From an uncultured Allomuricauda sp. (lineage in GTDB: Bacteria > Bacteroidota > Bacteroidia > Flavobacteriales > Flavobacteriaceae): a stretch of 62,311 nt of DNA. Under the pieces are notes generated by a model, which saw only the letters and a program-made list of their open reading frames with translations, was not told the DNA's origin and searched no databases. The DNA lies in the NCBI RefSeq assembly GCF_937884665.1, contig NZ_CAKZYF010000122.1, forward strand, positions 1 through 62,311, read 5' to 3'. The position numbers and the translations under genes are program-made. This document shows positions 7,152-17,055 of this stretch, one piece after another; position 1 is the first letter of the stretch; every line of letters begins with the position of its first letter.

Positions 7152-10079
7152 ATGCCAAAACCAAACTGGATTCCCCAAGCAATCTGGCTTATTTGTTTCA
7201 TTTTTCTAGCTCAAAACGTATTTACCCAAGATTTAGATAAAAGCACGCTATCCCGCATAGATTCCATTAAAACAATATCTCCCGAAAGTGCTGCAGATTT
7301 GCTATTGCAATCCATTTTAGAGGAAGATGGCGACAATTCAAAATTATTTAGCAAGTACCGGCCTACCTTTTTGAAGCTGACAGCCGATGAAGAAAAGCGC
7401 AAGGTCTATCACGAGGCCCAAATTCAAGCCGTTAAAAAAACCAGTCCTTTGGATACTTTGGGATTGGTCAATAGTTACTATTCTTATGCTTCCGACTTAA
7501 AGCAAGCCGTTCGCAATTCAACTGAGGCCTTGTTTTATATTGAAAAAGCAATGACTACTTGGGAAGCGTATTACACCATCCCTACCGAACTATACGCCCA
7601 ACTATTATTAACAAGAATTGCCATATTAAGTGACTTTGGAGCAGGGGAAGATGTACTTGATGATTACGAAGAGGTATTTGCCATCTATGAAGGACTAACG
7701 GAAGACTATGACGAGAACATGCTTTCTAGTCTTCAAATAGGGTTTGCGAAAAATCTGATTCGTTATGGATTTTATGATAGAGCCGAGTACTATTTGGGCA
7801 AGGTTGAGAAAATCTATAGGAAAAACGCAGCCTATTTTAGGGAAGCGGAAAAACAGACGCAAAACGAATTTGCCTATCCTTTGGATTTATTGGCCACCAG
7901 ACTGAAACTATTCACGGACCGTAATGATGAAGCAGCACTTTTGAGGGGTTTAGAGCGTGTAGAAGCATATATCAAAGACAAAAAGTTATCAAAAAGAGCC
8001 CAATATTATTATGCTTCCTGTTACAACTACGTAGGTCTTATCTTATTTGATAACAATCGACAAGAGAGCGCCTTACACTATTTTCAACAGGCTTTAGAGA
8101 AAACCCCCAAGGATGCTTTTGTGGTCTATAGAAATTACTTTAAACTCAATGTTGCTAAAGCTAAAAAACAGCTAGGTAGCAATGATGAAGCCCTCCAAAT
8201 GTTTGCGGAACTGGAACCTCAATTACCGAGACAATTAAAAGGATTTCTCTTTGTGTCCAGGGCAAGTATTTGGGCAGAGCAGAATGAAACAGAAAAAATG
8301 CTGAAAGATGTTCATTCCGCTATTATTTGTTTTTCTAAAACGCCTATTAAAAAATCACTTCAAGATGAAGAAATTGTAGACGAATACGAGCCTTCCACCA
8401 GGTTGAACGACGCCATAAAATTGCTGGAATTGGCAAAGTCATTATCAGCTTCCCAAGAGCACTTGCAAAAGAAAGTAGCATTGGTAAAAAATCATGTTTT
8501 CAAAATTGCGTTAAAGCAATTCAAGAATAGCTATCGCAAAAATCTTTACACGGATAAATTAGAAGTTGTTTTTGATGAAATTATCTCTGGAATACTGCGC
8601 TTAGAGACATCGCTTGAAGGGAGCACCAATAGTACCACCGATGTTGTTGAAAGTTTGGTCAATTTTAAATCCAAATTTTTATGGCACCATTTTTTGCTCA
8701 ACCAAAAAAACACAGTTTACAATGCACCCGATTCACTTTTAAGTTTGGAAAAACAACTTAGCGCAACAATCCTTAATCTCCAACTATCAGATTCCACCCA
8801 AAATTCCAATCGCTTTTCTGACGCCATATCAGACAAAGAGATACAACTTAAAAACGTTCAGAGCATTATTGAAAAGTATCACAATTCGTACAACTACTTT
8901 GAAAAATATACTTTCGAGTTAAGTGGCTTTCAAAAAAAGCTTGCCGATGAACAGGTCATATATCAATACAACAAGCTAGGAGAAAAACTATATCTGTTCA
9001 AAATCAAAGGTTCCAGTATTGAAACTGCGGATTTGGGAGATTACCGTGATATAGCTTCTAGTATTACGGAATACTTAAAACTGCTTGGGCAACCATCTTC
9101 CAAAATATCCATCATTCAAGAGATGGGGCTCACGTTGTTCTCAACCTTGGGGTTTTCAGAGAACGAGCTTTCAAAACAACATATCATTATCCCCGACAAA
9201 ATCTTAAATTACTTTCCCTTTGAAACCCTTACCTGCCAAAATGGATACTTGGTGGAAACAACACCAATCAATTATTCTTCAAGTATTTCTTTTCTCGGTT
9301 TTGAAGAAACTTCCGGGACTTCACAAAAGAAAGACATAGTCATTTTTACCCCTTCATATGATGCAAATCTAAAAAGTACCGAACAACTTGCTTTTCGAAA
9401 CGATTTTTATGCATTAGAAGGTGCTCTTCAAGAAGGTAAACTTGTAGAATCGATTACTAATGGTGTTATTTTTTCTGAATCTGAGGCATCTAAATCCAAT
9501 TTTTTGGAGAACGCCTCGGAAAAAAGTATCATCCATTTAGCCATGCATGCCTTTCTGAACAATGAAGAACCTGAATTGAGCAGTCTCATTTTTACTGACG
9601 GTCCCCTTTATCTATCGGAACTGTACAATGTAAAGTTCAATACCGATCTCGTGGTTCTTAGTGCTTGTGATACGGGAATTGGAAAATTTGAGACCGGAAA
9701 AGGTGTCATCTCCTTGAACAATGCTTTTTTATATGCAGGTGTTCCCAATACCATATCTACGCTCTGGTCCATCTCCGATAAATACTCGAAAAACATCATG
9801 GAGGATTTTTATAAAAGTCTAAAGGAAGGAAATTCTACTGCTGTTGCCATTCAAAAGGCCAAGACCAAGTATCTGAAGAATACATCTAATGCCAAACTCA
9901 GACATCCTTTCTACTGGGCTGGCTTTATTCACCGTGGGAAATCTAACAAAATAGAGTTTCCTAGTATTTTCCTACCAACCCTACTAGTTGGAGTGTTGCT
10001 CTTGGTTGGTATAATTGGTTTCTTTATCTACAAGAAAAAAAAGAGTATGATGGGATATGTAAAAATCAATGACAATTAA
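7152..10079 (+). CDS. Envelope TPR-CHAT (caspase-like) protein
   Basis: A 975-residue protein. An N-terminal signal peptide (about 1-25) is followed by roughly 400 residues of TPR-like helical repeats (for example YYASCYNYVGLILFDNNRQE and ALHYFQQALEKTPKD), a helical linker and a C-terminal CHAT domain (about 600-930). The CHAT signature is clear: HLAMHAF with His795 and His799, and VVLSACDTGIG with Cys839, the expected His/Cys pair of a clan CD peptidase. The family's GVPNTISTLWSISD and HPFYWAGFIHRG blocks are also present. Residues about 940-960 form a membrane span followed by KKKK, so the protease would face the periplasm. Last gene of the operon opposite the ECF sigma/anti-sigma pair. Substrate unknown. 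Confidence 0.88.
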   Translation: MPKPNWIPQAIWLICFIFLAQNVFTQDLDKSTLSRIDSIKTISPESAADLLLQSILEEDGDNSKLFSKYRPTFLKLTADEEKRKVYHEAQIQAVKKTSPLDTLGLVNSYYSYASDLKQAVRNSTEALFYIEKAMTTWEAYYTIPTELYAQLLLTRIAILSDFGAGEDVLDDYEEVFAIYEGLTEDYDENMLSSLQIGFAKNLIRYGFYDRAEYYLGKVEKIYRKNAAYFREAEKQTQNEFAYPLDLLATRLKLFTDRNDEAALLRGLERVEAYIKDKKLSKRAQYYYASCYNYVGLILFDNNRQESALHYFQQALEKTPKDAFVVYRNYFKLNVAKAKKQLGSNDEALQMFAELEPQLPRQLKGFLFVSRASIWAEQNETEKMLKDVHSAIICFSKTPIKKSLQDEEIVDEYEPSTRLNDAIKLLELAKSLSASQEHLQKKVALVKNHVFKIALKQFKNSYRKNLYTDKLEVVFDEIISGILRLETSLEGSTNSTTDVVESLVNFKSKFLWHHFLLNQKNTVYNAPDSLLSLEKQLSATILNLQLSDSTQNSNRFSDAISDKEIQLKNVQSIIEKYHNSYNYFEKYTFELSGFQKKLADEQVIYQYNKLGEKLYLFKIKGSSIETADLGDYRDIASSITEYLKLLGQPSSKISIIQEMGLTLFSTLGFSENELSKQHIIIPDKILNYFPFETLTCQNGYLVETTPINYSSSISFLGFEETSGTSQKKDIVIFTPSYDANLKSTEQLAFRNDFYALEGALQEGKLVESITNGVIFSESEASKSNFLENASEKSIIHLAMHAFLNNEEPELSSLIFTDGPLYLSELYNVKFNTDLVVLSACDTGIGKFETGKGVISLNNAFLYAGVPNTISTLWSISDKYSKNIMEDFYKSLKEGNSTAVAIQKAKTKYLKNTSNAKLRHPFYWAGFIHRGKSNKIEFPSIFLPTLLVGVLLLVGIIGFFIYKKKKSMMGYVKINDN

Positions 10080-10834
10080 TTACAGCTTCCATCTGTGCAA
10101 AGAGATACATCAGCATTTATTTTGGTAAGTTGTAAGCTACTAATTTGGCCCTTCAATATCTCTTGTCCACTCCTATCATCAAAGCAAGGAAAATGAAAAC
10201 TTTCATACGGGTAAACTTGTATACTTTTTCTGAGATGGAAAATAACAAGGTAAATTTCTGTGATTCTGGTTTTTAGACAAATTTTAGCAATTAAATGATA
10301 TTCGATTTGCGAATTTATCCATGTGATAAGTAATTCAAGATGCATATTTAATGTAGCGAAAATAGCCTTGCCTTTGCCCCCGAAAGTTGCAAAAGAAAAA
10401 TACCAATTGAAAATACACTTCTCAACCTTATTTTGTGGAGCAGAAGGCCCAGTTGAACGGAGTGCTGAAAAAAGACAAATCATAGATGAAAGCCTACGAC
10501 CTTTTTTTCGCACCATGAGGTATAGATTTTTCCATCCACGCCGAGTTCTTGATACCCTTTGATTTTCATTACAGCAACTCGTTCAGTATGACCGACCACT
10601 AACTATTTAATTATGAGACGGTTGTTGTAATTCCCTACAAATCTCAAAAAAAGTAATTCCTTAAATAGTAAAAAATGATTTTTTAAAAATCATTCAGCCT
10701 AGTCATAGTTTAATATCTCCAAGGCCATCATTAAAAAAAACCCGATACAGCACAGTACAGTACAGGATGCTCCAAAATTAGGTTAACGATAATTTAACAT
10801 TTGATTGGAACCGATAACTAAATGAATTAATCTT
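10080..10834. other. 755-nt region without a convincing gene
   Basis: Open frames here (minus 10076-10516, plus 10323-10562) lack recognisable domains and look fortuitous. An AT-only near-palindrome (AATGATTTTT/AAAAATCATT) sits near 10670-10690. The only strongly supported element is the repeated GTACAG motif at 10752-10769 before susC of PUL A. The first 500 bases could be remnant DNA, but nothing in them is identifiable. Confidence 0.5.
10752..10769 (+). promoter_or_regulatory. Candidate GntR operator upstream of PUL A susC
   Basis: ACAGTACAGTACAGGATG, ending 65 nt before the susC start. It shares AGTACAGGATG with three other intergenic sites (23099-23121 on minus, 24386-24401, 55146-55160), all in the same orientation relative to the gene downstream. 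GTAC-A-GTAC is a near-palindrome, as expected for a dimeric GntR-family regulator. Confidence 0.65.
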
Positions 10835-13800
10835 ATGATAAAAACTAAACTTAAAACAAAAAAACGCAAGATTGGACTCTTTGGACTTTTATTTACCCTA
10901 GGTTCTTTTATGGCATGGTCGCAACAAACGATTACGGGAACGGTATCCGATTCTGATGGTCCACTTGCCGGAGCTTCGGTAGTGGTAAAAGGGACCATAA
11001 ATGGTGTCTCGACCGATTTTGATGGAAATTTTAGTATTGAAGCCGGTCCTAGTGATGTGCTGTTAATTTCATATATCGGGTATACTCCAAAGGAAATTCC
11101 CGTGGGCGATCAAACACAAATTGATGTCAATCTAGAGGCAGGCAATAAATTGGACGAAGTAGTGGTGATCGGCTACGGTACCCAGCGCAAATCTGATTTG
11201 ACAGGTTCCGTATCATCGGTCAGTTCTGAAGAAATAACACAGATTCCCACTTCAAGAGTAGATCAGGTGTTACAAGGTAGGGCCGCCGGTGTTCAGGTGA
11301 CCCAAGCGAGCGGGGCCCCCGGAGCGGGTACGGCCATTCGAGTAAGGGGAGGTAACTCTATTACGGGTAGCAACGAACCGTTATTTGTAATCGACGGTAT
11401 CGTGGTCGGAACCAACTTCAACTTGAACAATATCAATCCCAACGATATTCAATCCCTTGAAATTTTAAAAGATGCCTCTTCTATTGCCATTTATGGTTCC
11501 AGAGGTGCGAACGGTGTGGTTTTGGTCACCACCAAAAGTGGGCGGGGAAGAGCTGGGAAACCTCAAGTGAGCGTTAATGTATTCACCAGTATGCAAATGT
11601 TGCCTGAACTACCCGATTTATTAACTCGAGAAGAACAAATCGCGTTTACCAATGAACATGCTGAGTTCCGTGGAGTGGCAATCCCTTTCCCAGATGATCC
11701 ATCTACGTACCCCGACAACGACTGGATTGATTTGACGACCGGCGCCGCTCCCATTTATAATGTGGATTTGTCAATTGCAGGATCGTCAGAAAACGTGAAT
11801 TATTATAACTCTTTTAATTATTACAATCAAGAAGGTATTGTAAAAAGTACGGGGATAGAAAAATTCATTTTTAGGTCGAACTTGGATATTGATTTAAGTG
11901 ACAACCTGAAGACGGGTTTCCGTATCAATTACTCCAGAATCAAAAATGAAAATGGACTCACCAGTTTTGGCGCCAATGCCTTTGGAACATTACGGACGCA
12001 ACCTGCATTTAATGATGATGGTACCTTTAATGGATTTAATGATGTTGTTGGTTCGCCATTTAATAACCCACTTGCCAATTTCGAGCTGAATACCAACGAG
12101 ACTTTTACCAATAACTTATTGGCCACGGCGTATTTGGAATACAGGCCAGCGCCAGGTTGGACCATTCGCTCAACGTTCAGTCCAGAATTCAATAATGTGA
12201 AACGAAATAGATTTAATTCCAGTCAGCTGCCTGGGAATCTCGCCATAGGTATAACCGATGGGGGAACAGCGAGCGTAAGAACCGTGGCAGGTGTAGGTTG
12301 GAACAATGAAAATACCATACAATATCAAACCGATATCGATGAAAACCATGGCTTGACCGTACTTGCGGGTGCTTCCTTTCAAAAAGTGGAAACTGAAATT
12401 ACGGAAGCAGAGGCAGCAGGGATTACCAGTGATGCCACGGGGTTTAACAACTTGGGCAATTCCGACCCAATCCGATCGGTGGTAAGTAGTGACTTTAGTG
12501 GATTTCAAATCGCTTCTTTTTTCGGAAGGATCAACTATGACTATAAGAATAAATACCTCTTAACCTTGGTAGGAAGAACAGATGGTAGTTCTGTTTTCGC
12601 GCCAGGAAACAAGTATGAGTTCTATCCTTCAATTGCAGGAGCCTGGAAAATCAGCGAAGAAGCATTTATGCAAAACCAAAATGTGTTCTCAGATTTGAAG
12701 TTAAGAGCTAGTTGGGGGCGTTCAGGCAATCAGGCGATTGGACCGTACAGAACACTGGGTGTGCTAACCGAGGCAAACACAACACTTAATGGTGCCGAGG
12801 TGCCTGGGTTGACCTTGGGTAGGCCTTCTAATCCAAACCTACAATGGGAAACCACTACTTCATTGGACATCGCTCTGGAAGCATCGCTGTTCGGAGGTCG
12901 AATTTTTACGGAATTCAATTATTACTATAAAGAGACCAACGACTTGCTATTGGATGTGACCATTCCTAGACAAACTGGCTTTACAAGTCAGTTGCAAAAT
13001 GTGGGGTCACTCGAAAATAGAGGATGGGAATTATTGGTGAATTCCACCAATATAACCAATAATGACTTTAGTTGGAATACTACCTTGACATTGGCTTCCA
13101 ATAAGAATGAAATATTAGATCTTGGCGGTCAAGAATTCATAGATTTAGTTGTGGACCCTATCATTGGATCAGGTAATACACGATTGATTGTTGGGGAATC
13201 GGTTCCGGTTTACACAGGATTGAATTACTTAGGTACTTGGAAGAGCCAAGAGGAAATCGATGCCTCAGGAAGAACTGATCCCCAGGTCGTTGGGGGACCT
13301 CATTTCGAGGATTTGAACGGAGATGGAATCGCTTCAACTGAAGACAATGTCGTTTTGGGGAGTCCGTTTCCCGACCTGATTTTTGGTATTGAAAATTCAT
13401 TTTCCTACAAGAATTTTGATTTTTCCTTTTTCTTTCAGGGTACCACAGGCAATGAAGTATTTAATTTAAGAATGCGCAATCACTATTTTAATCGCGGTGA
13501 AGCAGTGAAATTCGGAGATTTAAGGAATCGATGGACACCAGAAAATCCAACCTCCAATATTCCCCGTGCAGGTGGAGATTCCGTTACAAATACACCTATT
13601 AACTCAGAATATGTAGAGGATGGTTCACATATACGCCTTAAAACGGTACGATTGGCCTATAACTTTCCAACCGAACAAATATTTAAGGGAGTAAAAAACG
13701 CAACAGTATACGTATCTGGCGCCAACTTATTGTTGTTCTCCAAGACAAGGTTAATTGAACCTGAGGCCAATAACTTTAATGAAGGTAATAATCAATTTGG

Positions 13801-13879
13801 CAATATAGCACTTGGATTTTTAGATGCGAATTATCCCAATCCTCGGATTATTACACTTGGTCTAAACGTAACTTTTTAA
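10835..13879 (+). CDS. SusC-like TonB-dependent outer-membrane receptor (PUL A)
   Basis: A 1014-residue protein. It has a signal peptide (about 1-29, ending AWSQ), a carboxypeptidase-like beta-sandwich domain (about 31-110, ITGTVSDSDGPLAGASVVVKG), the LDEVVVIGYGTQRKSDLTGSVSSV box, a plug domain with VIDGIVVG and IEILKDASSIAIYGSRGANGVVLVTTK (about 180-230), then a long beta-barrel ending in a terminal aromatic residue (LNVTF). SusC proteins import oligosaccharides in a TonB-dependent way with a SusD partner, here 11 nt downstream. A GTACAG operator-like site upstream suggests control by the GntR protein at 23256-24302. Confidence 0.93.
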   Translation: MIKTKLKTKKRKIGLFGLLFTLGSFMAWSQQTITGTVSDSDGPLAGASVVVKGTINGVSTDFDGNFSIEAGPSDVLLISYIGYTPKEIPVGDQTQIDVNLEAGNKLDEVVVIGYGTQRKSDLTGSVSSVSSEEITQIPTSRVDQVLQGRAAGVQVTQASGAPGAGTAIRVRGGNSITGSNEPLFVIDGIVVGTNFNLNNINPNDIQSLEILKDASSIAIYGSRGANGVVLVTTKSGRGRAGKPQVSVNVFTSMQMLPELPDLLTREEQIAFTNEHAEFRGVAIPFPDDPSTYPDNDWIDLTTGAAPIYNVDLSIAGSSENVNYYNSFNYYNQEGIVKSTGIEKFIFRSNLDIDLSDNLKTGFRINYSRIKNENGLTSFGANAFGTLRTQPAFNDDGTFNGFNDVVGSPFNNPLANFELNTNETFTNNLLATAYLEYRPAPGWTIRSTFSPEFNNVKRNRFNSSQLPGNLAIGITDGGTASVRTVAGVGWNNENTIQYQTDIDENHGLTVLAGASFQKVETEITEAEAAGITSDATGFNNLGNSDPIRSVVSSDFSGFQIASFFGRINYDYKNKYLLTLVGRTDGSSVFAPGNKYEFYPSIAGAWKISEEAFMQNQNVFSDLKLRASWGRSGNQAIGPYRTLGVLTEANTTLNGAEVPGLTLGRPSNPNLQWETTTSLDIALEASLFGGRIFTEFNYYYKETNDLLLDVTIPRQTGFTSQLQNVGSLENRGWELLVNSTNITNNDFSWNTTLTLASNKNEILDLGGQEFIDLVVDPIIGSGNTRLIVGESVPVYTGLNYLGTWKSQEEIDASGRTDPQVVGGPHFEDLNGDGIASTEDNVVLGSPFPDLIFGIENSFSYKNFDFSFFFQGTTGNEVFNLRMRNHYFNRGEAVKFGDLRNRWTPENPTSNIPRAGGDSVTNTPINSEYVEDGSHIRLKTVRLAYNFPTEQIFKGVKNATVYVSGANLLLFSKTRLIEPEANNFNEGNNQFGNIALGFLDANYPNPRIITLGLNVTF

Positions 13880-13890
13880 AAAAAATAGAT

Positions 13891-15459
13891 ATGAAAACAA
13901 AGAAAATATATGTATTGCTAGCACTAATTTTCGCTCTCTTTGGTTGTGAAGAGTTTTTGGAAGAAGACCCAAGAGCGGTAATTGCTCCGGAAACGTTTTT
14001 TGCATCGGATAATGATGCCAGACAGGCCATTCAGGGTACTTATGCCATTTTAAAAAATAATTCCATATACGGTCAGGTTGGCCTTGATCATTTTTATGAC
14101 AATGGTGCCGATATCATAGAACCGAACCGTGTTGCCAATTTTGTTGAACCTATTGGTAATTACTCATTGAATGAGGCACTGGCCGATGTGTCCGTTCAAA
14201 AAATGAGTGTGTCCGATACATGGAAAGACCTGTATAGGGTCGTCTTCAACTCAAATTTCATTATTGATCGGGTAACGGATAATGAAGCCATACTTGAAGA
14301 AGTGCGTACCGAGGTTATCGCAGAATCAAGATTTTTGCGTGCGCTAAGTTATTGGCATATTACCAATCTTTGGGGTGATGCGCCATACTACACAGAAGCC
14401 CTGTCTCTTGATGAAGTAAGGGTTTTGGGCAGAACAGATGAAAACATAATCATTGCCGGTATTATCGAAGATTTACAGTTTGCTCAATCAATATTACCGG
14501 ATTCATATCCTGATGACCAAAGAGGTCGTGCTTCAAAATGGGCGGCTGCTATTATCGAGGCGAAAATTTACATGAAACAGCAGAATTGGCAGGCCGGTTT
14601 GAACAAATCTTTGGAAATCATCAATGAATCACCTCATGTGCTTTTACCGACCTATGCGGAAGTTTTTGATCCCGCTAATGAATATAATGCTGAAATCATT
14701 TGGTCATTGGATTTTGCCAGGGACATCACGGGTCAATTTGACCCCGCTTTTCCAGGAGCGGCCTTTGCTGGGAACAGTAACTGGAGGCCCAGTATGTTCA
14801 ACCCTCGTTTACGGGATGAGCCTGCCAATTCTGATGAAAGGAGCGCATTGGCCGATGCGCTGAGCGCAAGAGGTGAAGCTTTTAATGGTACGGGCTTGCA
14901 AGTAGCCTCAAAAGATTTTGCTGAGAAATTTCCATTGAATGATTTAAGAAGACCACTCAATATCGTGGATAATTACTTAGGGTTCGAACTCAATTTCCCG
15001 TACATGCCAAAATTCTGGAATTTGGATCTTGCAACTTCCCCACGTTTCAATCATGAGGATAACCGAATGGTGTTTCGTATGGGCGATGTGTATTTAATGG
15101 CAGCTGAATGTGAAAATGAATTGAACGGACCAACTGTGGCATTTCAATACTTGAACCCCATTCGCCAAAGGGCGTATGATACGCAGGCCGAATGGGATTT
15201 GACCGTTCTGGACCAACAGGGCTTTAGAGAAGCAATTTATGATGAGCGCAAATGGGAATTGGCTGCTGAAGCACATAGACGATATGACCTAATTCGTTGG
15301 GGGATTCTATTGGATGTGGTACAAGACCTGGAATATCGTTTTTGGGAACCTGCTATTAACATAAGGCCATGGCATGTTTTGTTGCCCATTCCGTTGCAGG
15401 AATTAGAGCAGAATCCCGCTTTGCTAGAATCAGATCCAACCAACAATGGATATCGATAA
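13891..15459 (+). CDS. SusD-like glycan-binding lipoprotein (PUL A)
   Basis: A 522-residue protein with a lipoprotein signal (LALIFALFGC) and the usual mature start EEFLEEDPRAVIAPETFFASDNDARQ. Typical SusD landmarks follow: RFLRALSYWHITNLWGDAPYYTEAL (about 150-170) and a C-terminal YDERKWELAAEAHRRYDLIRWG, ending with ELEQNPALLESDPTNNGY. It would cap the SusC barrel on the cell surface. Partner of the upstream susC; followed by an intrinsic terminator-like hairpin at 15517-15547. Confidence 0.92.
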   Translation: MKTKKIYVLLALIFALFGCEEFLEEDPRAVIAPETFFASDNDARQAIQGTYAILKNNSIYGQVGLDHFYDNGADIIEPNRVANFVEPIGNYSLNEALADVSVQKMSVSDTWKDLYRVVFNSNFIIDRVTDNEAILEEVRTEVIAESRFLRALSYWHITNLWGDAPYYTEALSLDEVRVLGRTDENIIIAGIIEDLQFAQSILPDSYPDDQRGRASKWAAAIIEAKIYMKQQNWQAGLNKSLEIINESPHVLLPTYAEVFDPANEYNAEIIWSLDFARDITGQFDPAFPGAAFAGNSNWRPSMFNPRLRDEPANSDERSALADALSARGEAFNGTGLQVASKDFAEKFPLNDLRRPLNIVDNYLGFELNFPYMPKFWNLDLATSPRFNHEDNRMVFRMGDVYLMAAECENELNGPTVAFQYLNPIRQRAYDTQAEWDLTVLDQQGFREAIYDERKWELAAEAHRRYDLIRWGILLDVVQDLEYRFWEPAINIRPWHVLLPIPLQELEQNPALLESDPTNNGYR

Positions 15460-15516
15460 AAAGATGTTATGATATTCCATTAACATCTGAGTTAAAAGTT
15501 GAGTTTAGTTATGAAG

Positions 15517-15547
15517 ATGGGGCAAATGTAGGTTTGTCCCATTTTTT
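15517..15547 (+). terminator. Intrinsic terminator between susD and GH5 (PUL A)
   Basis: The stem ATGGGGCAAA (15517-15526) / TTTGTCCCAT (15533-15542), 10 bp with one G-U pair, is followed by TTTTTT. It lies 57 nt after the SusD stop and 78 nt before the GH5 start. It probably lowers expression of the enzyme gene relative to susCD rather than separating unrelated genes. An 8-bp inverted repeat without a T run also lies at 15462-15488. Confidence 0.7.
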
Positions 15548-15624
15548 ATTGCGTCTTAAAGGAGCGGGGGTCCAATTAGATACCACAGGATACTTTTTAA
15601 AAGGGTTCAATTTATCTTGCTCCT

Positions 15625-17055
15625 ATGCGTCAATTCAAAAGAAACAAAGCCTTTTTATTTTTCAGTTTTACCGTAGTGATTTGTTCAATGGGATTTGGAC
15701 AAATTAAACATGGTTTAAAGGATGGAAAAGGTCGTCATGTCATACCCAGAGGATTTGTCGTAAATACAAACGACCATAAAGGAGAGGTGTTTTTTGATGC
15801 AAATGATTACTTGCGAATGGTACGTTTGGGTGCCAACACCCAAGTTATTCGATTGGAACTGGGTAAATTGAGCAGCTTCCCTGGCGGTGCCCTAGATAAC
15901 GATTATTTGAAAAAGCTTGACACTCTAGTGGGCCTTGGTCAAAAAATGGCGATAAAGACCGTATTTAAGATGACAGTTTATGGGGTAGATAGTTTTGTTT
16001 GGGAAGACTTTTGGAAGAATCAAAACAACGAACATCAGACCTACATCAATGCTTGGAAGGTGGTCTGGAAAAGGTTTGCCTCAAACCCATTTGTCTTGGG
16101 CTATGACATTGTCAACGAACCTAGAAAATTGTCCATGGACATTTCTTACGATGATTTGACCAAAAAACATCTGATTCCATTATATCAGAAGATTATCGAC
16201 GAATGCCATGCTATCACTGCTAACAAAAAAGTATTGATACAGTCTATTTTCATGAACAAAGGCGAAGGCATAGACAACAACCAATATGCAGAAATTACGG
16301 CTCCTTTGAATAGGTCCAATATCATTTTTGCGCCCCATATTTATCAGGACAAGATTGATTTCATCAAGCCCGTCATGGATCGGTTTGATAAAGAGTCCGA
16401 TTTGTTGAATGCCCCAATCCTAATTGGAGAATGGGGATTTCCCACTTTTTCCGTTACTGATACTACAATATCTGGAAAACTGGGCCAATTGGCATACAGG
16501 GAGCTTTACATACGAACCGCCGAAGTGTTTGACGAAATGGGAGTAGGGACCATCAAGGCCTGGTTTTTGGGAAATAGGAGCATGCAGAATTTTCTTCCTG
16601 GAGGACCCTCTACTTGGGCCATATTCAGTGACAAAAAGGATGCAGGAACGGTAGAACGAATATACTTAACCGATGTTATTGCAAGCCCCTACCCCCAGAC
16701 CATTGCAGGGGATATACAATCCTTTATGTTCAATCACGCAAAGCGGATACTGGACATTAAGGTTATACCCGATAACCAAAAAGGGATTTCAACTATTTTT
16801 GTTGGTGCCAACAGACATTATCCCGACGGATTTTCAATTCTCATTGATACGGATGTGGTTCTTTTTCATGACCCACTTAAACGTGTTGGACTACAAGTTT
16901 ACAAATGCCCTCCTGAAATAAACCCAACAGACTTTGAATGGGATTCCGTTACCCAAAAGCTCACAGTAAGAAAATGGCCCAAAAGCAATGAAGGAATCCA
17001 TATTAAAATAGTACCGGGAATCCGGAATTTTGAAGAACCACTAAACCAAAAATGA
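15625..17055 (+). CDS. GH5 family glycoside hydrolase (endoglycoceramidase-like)
   Basis: A 476-residue protein with a signal peptide ending near GFGQ (about 26). The (beta/alpha)8 domain (about 30-360) has the GH5 acid/base in YDIVNEPRK (Glu165) and the nucleophile in LIGEWGFP (Glu269). The C-terminal ~100 residues (about 370-476) form a separate beta-rich region, similar in layout to the C-terminal beta domain of endoglycoceramidase-type GH5 enzymes. A retaining hydrolase on beta-linked glycans is expected; the exact substrate cannot be read. Its stop codon overlaps the ATG of the GH3 remnant (ATGA at 17052-17055). Confidence 0.82.
   Translation: MRQFKRNKAFLFFSFTVVICSMGFGQIKHGLKDGKGRHVIPRGFVVNTNDHKGEVFFDANDYLRMVRLGANTQVIRLELGKLSSFPGGALDNDYLKKLDTLVGLGQKMAIKTVFKMTVYGVDSFVWEDFWKNQNNEHQTYINAWKVVWKRFASNPFVLGYDIVNEPRKLSMDISYDDLTKKHLIPLYQKIIDECHAITANKKVLIQSIFMNKGEGIDNNQYAEITAPLNRSNIIFAPHIYQDKIDFIKPVMDRFDKESDLLNAPILIGEWGFPTFSVTDTTISGKLGQLAYRELYIRTAEVFDEMGVGTIKAWFLGNRSMQNFLPGGPSTWAIFSDKKDAGTVERIYLTDVIASPYPQTIAGDIQSFMFNHAKRILDIKVIPDNQKGISTIFVGANRHYPDGFSILIDTDVVLFHDPLKRVGLQVYKCPPEINPTDFEWDSVTQKLTVRKWPKSNEGIHIKIVPGIRNFEEPLNQK

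Noticed and set aside
10076..10516. 146-codon open frame on the minus strand after the CHAT gene
   Set aside because: No signal peptide, no domain, odd composition, and an overlapping frame on the other strand; read as chance in a gene-free region.
10669..10690. AT-only inverted repeat as a terminator
   Set aside because: It has no G-C pairs in the main part of the stem and lies 600 nt from the CHAT stop.
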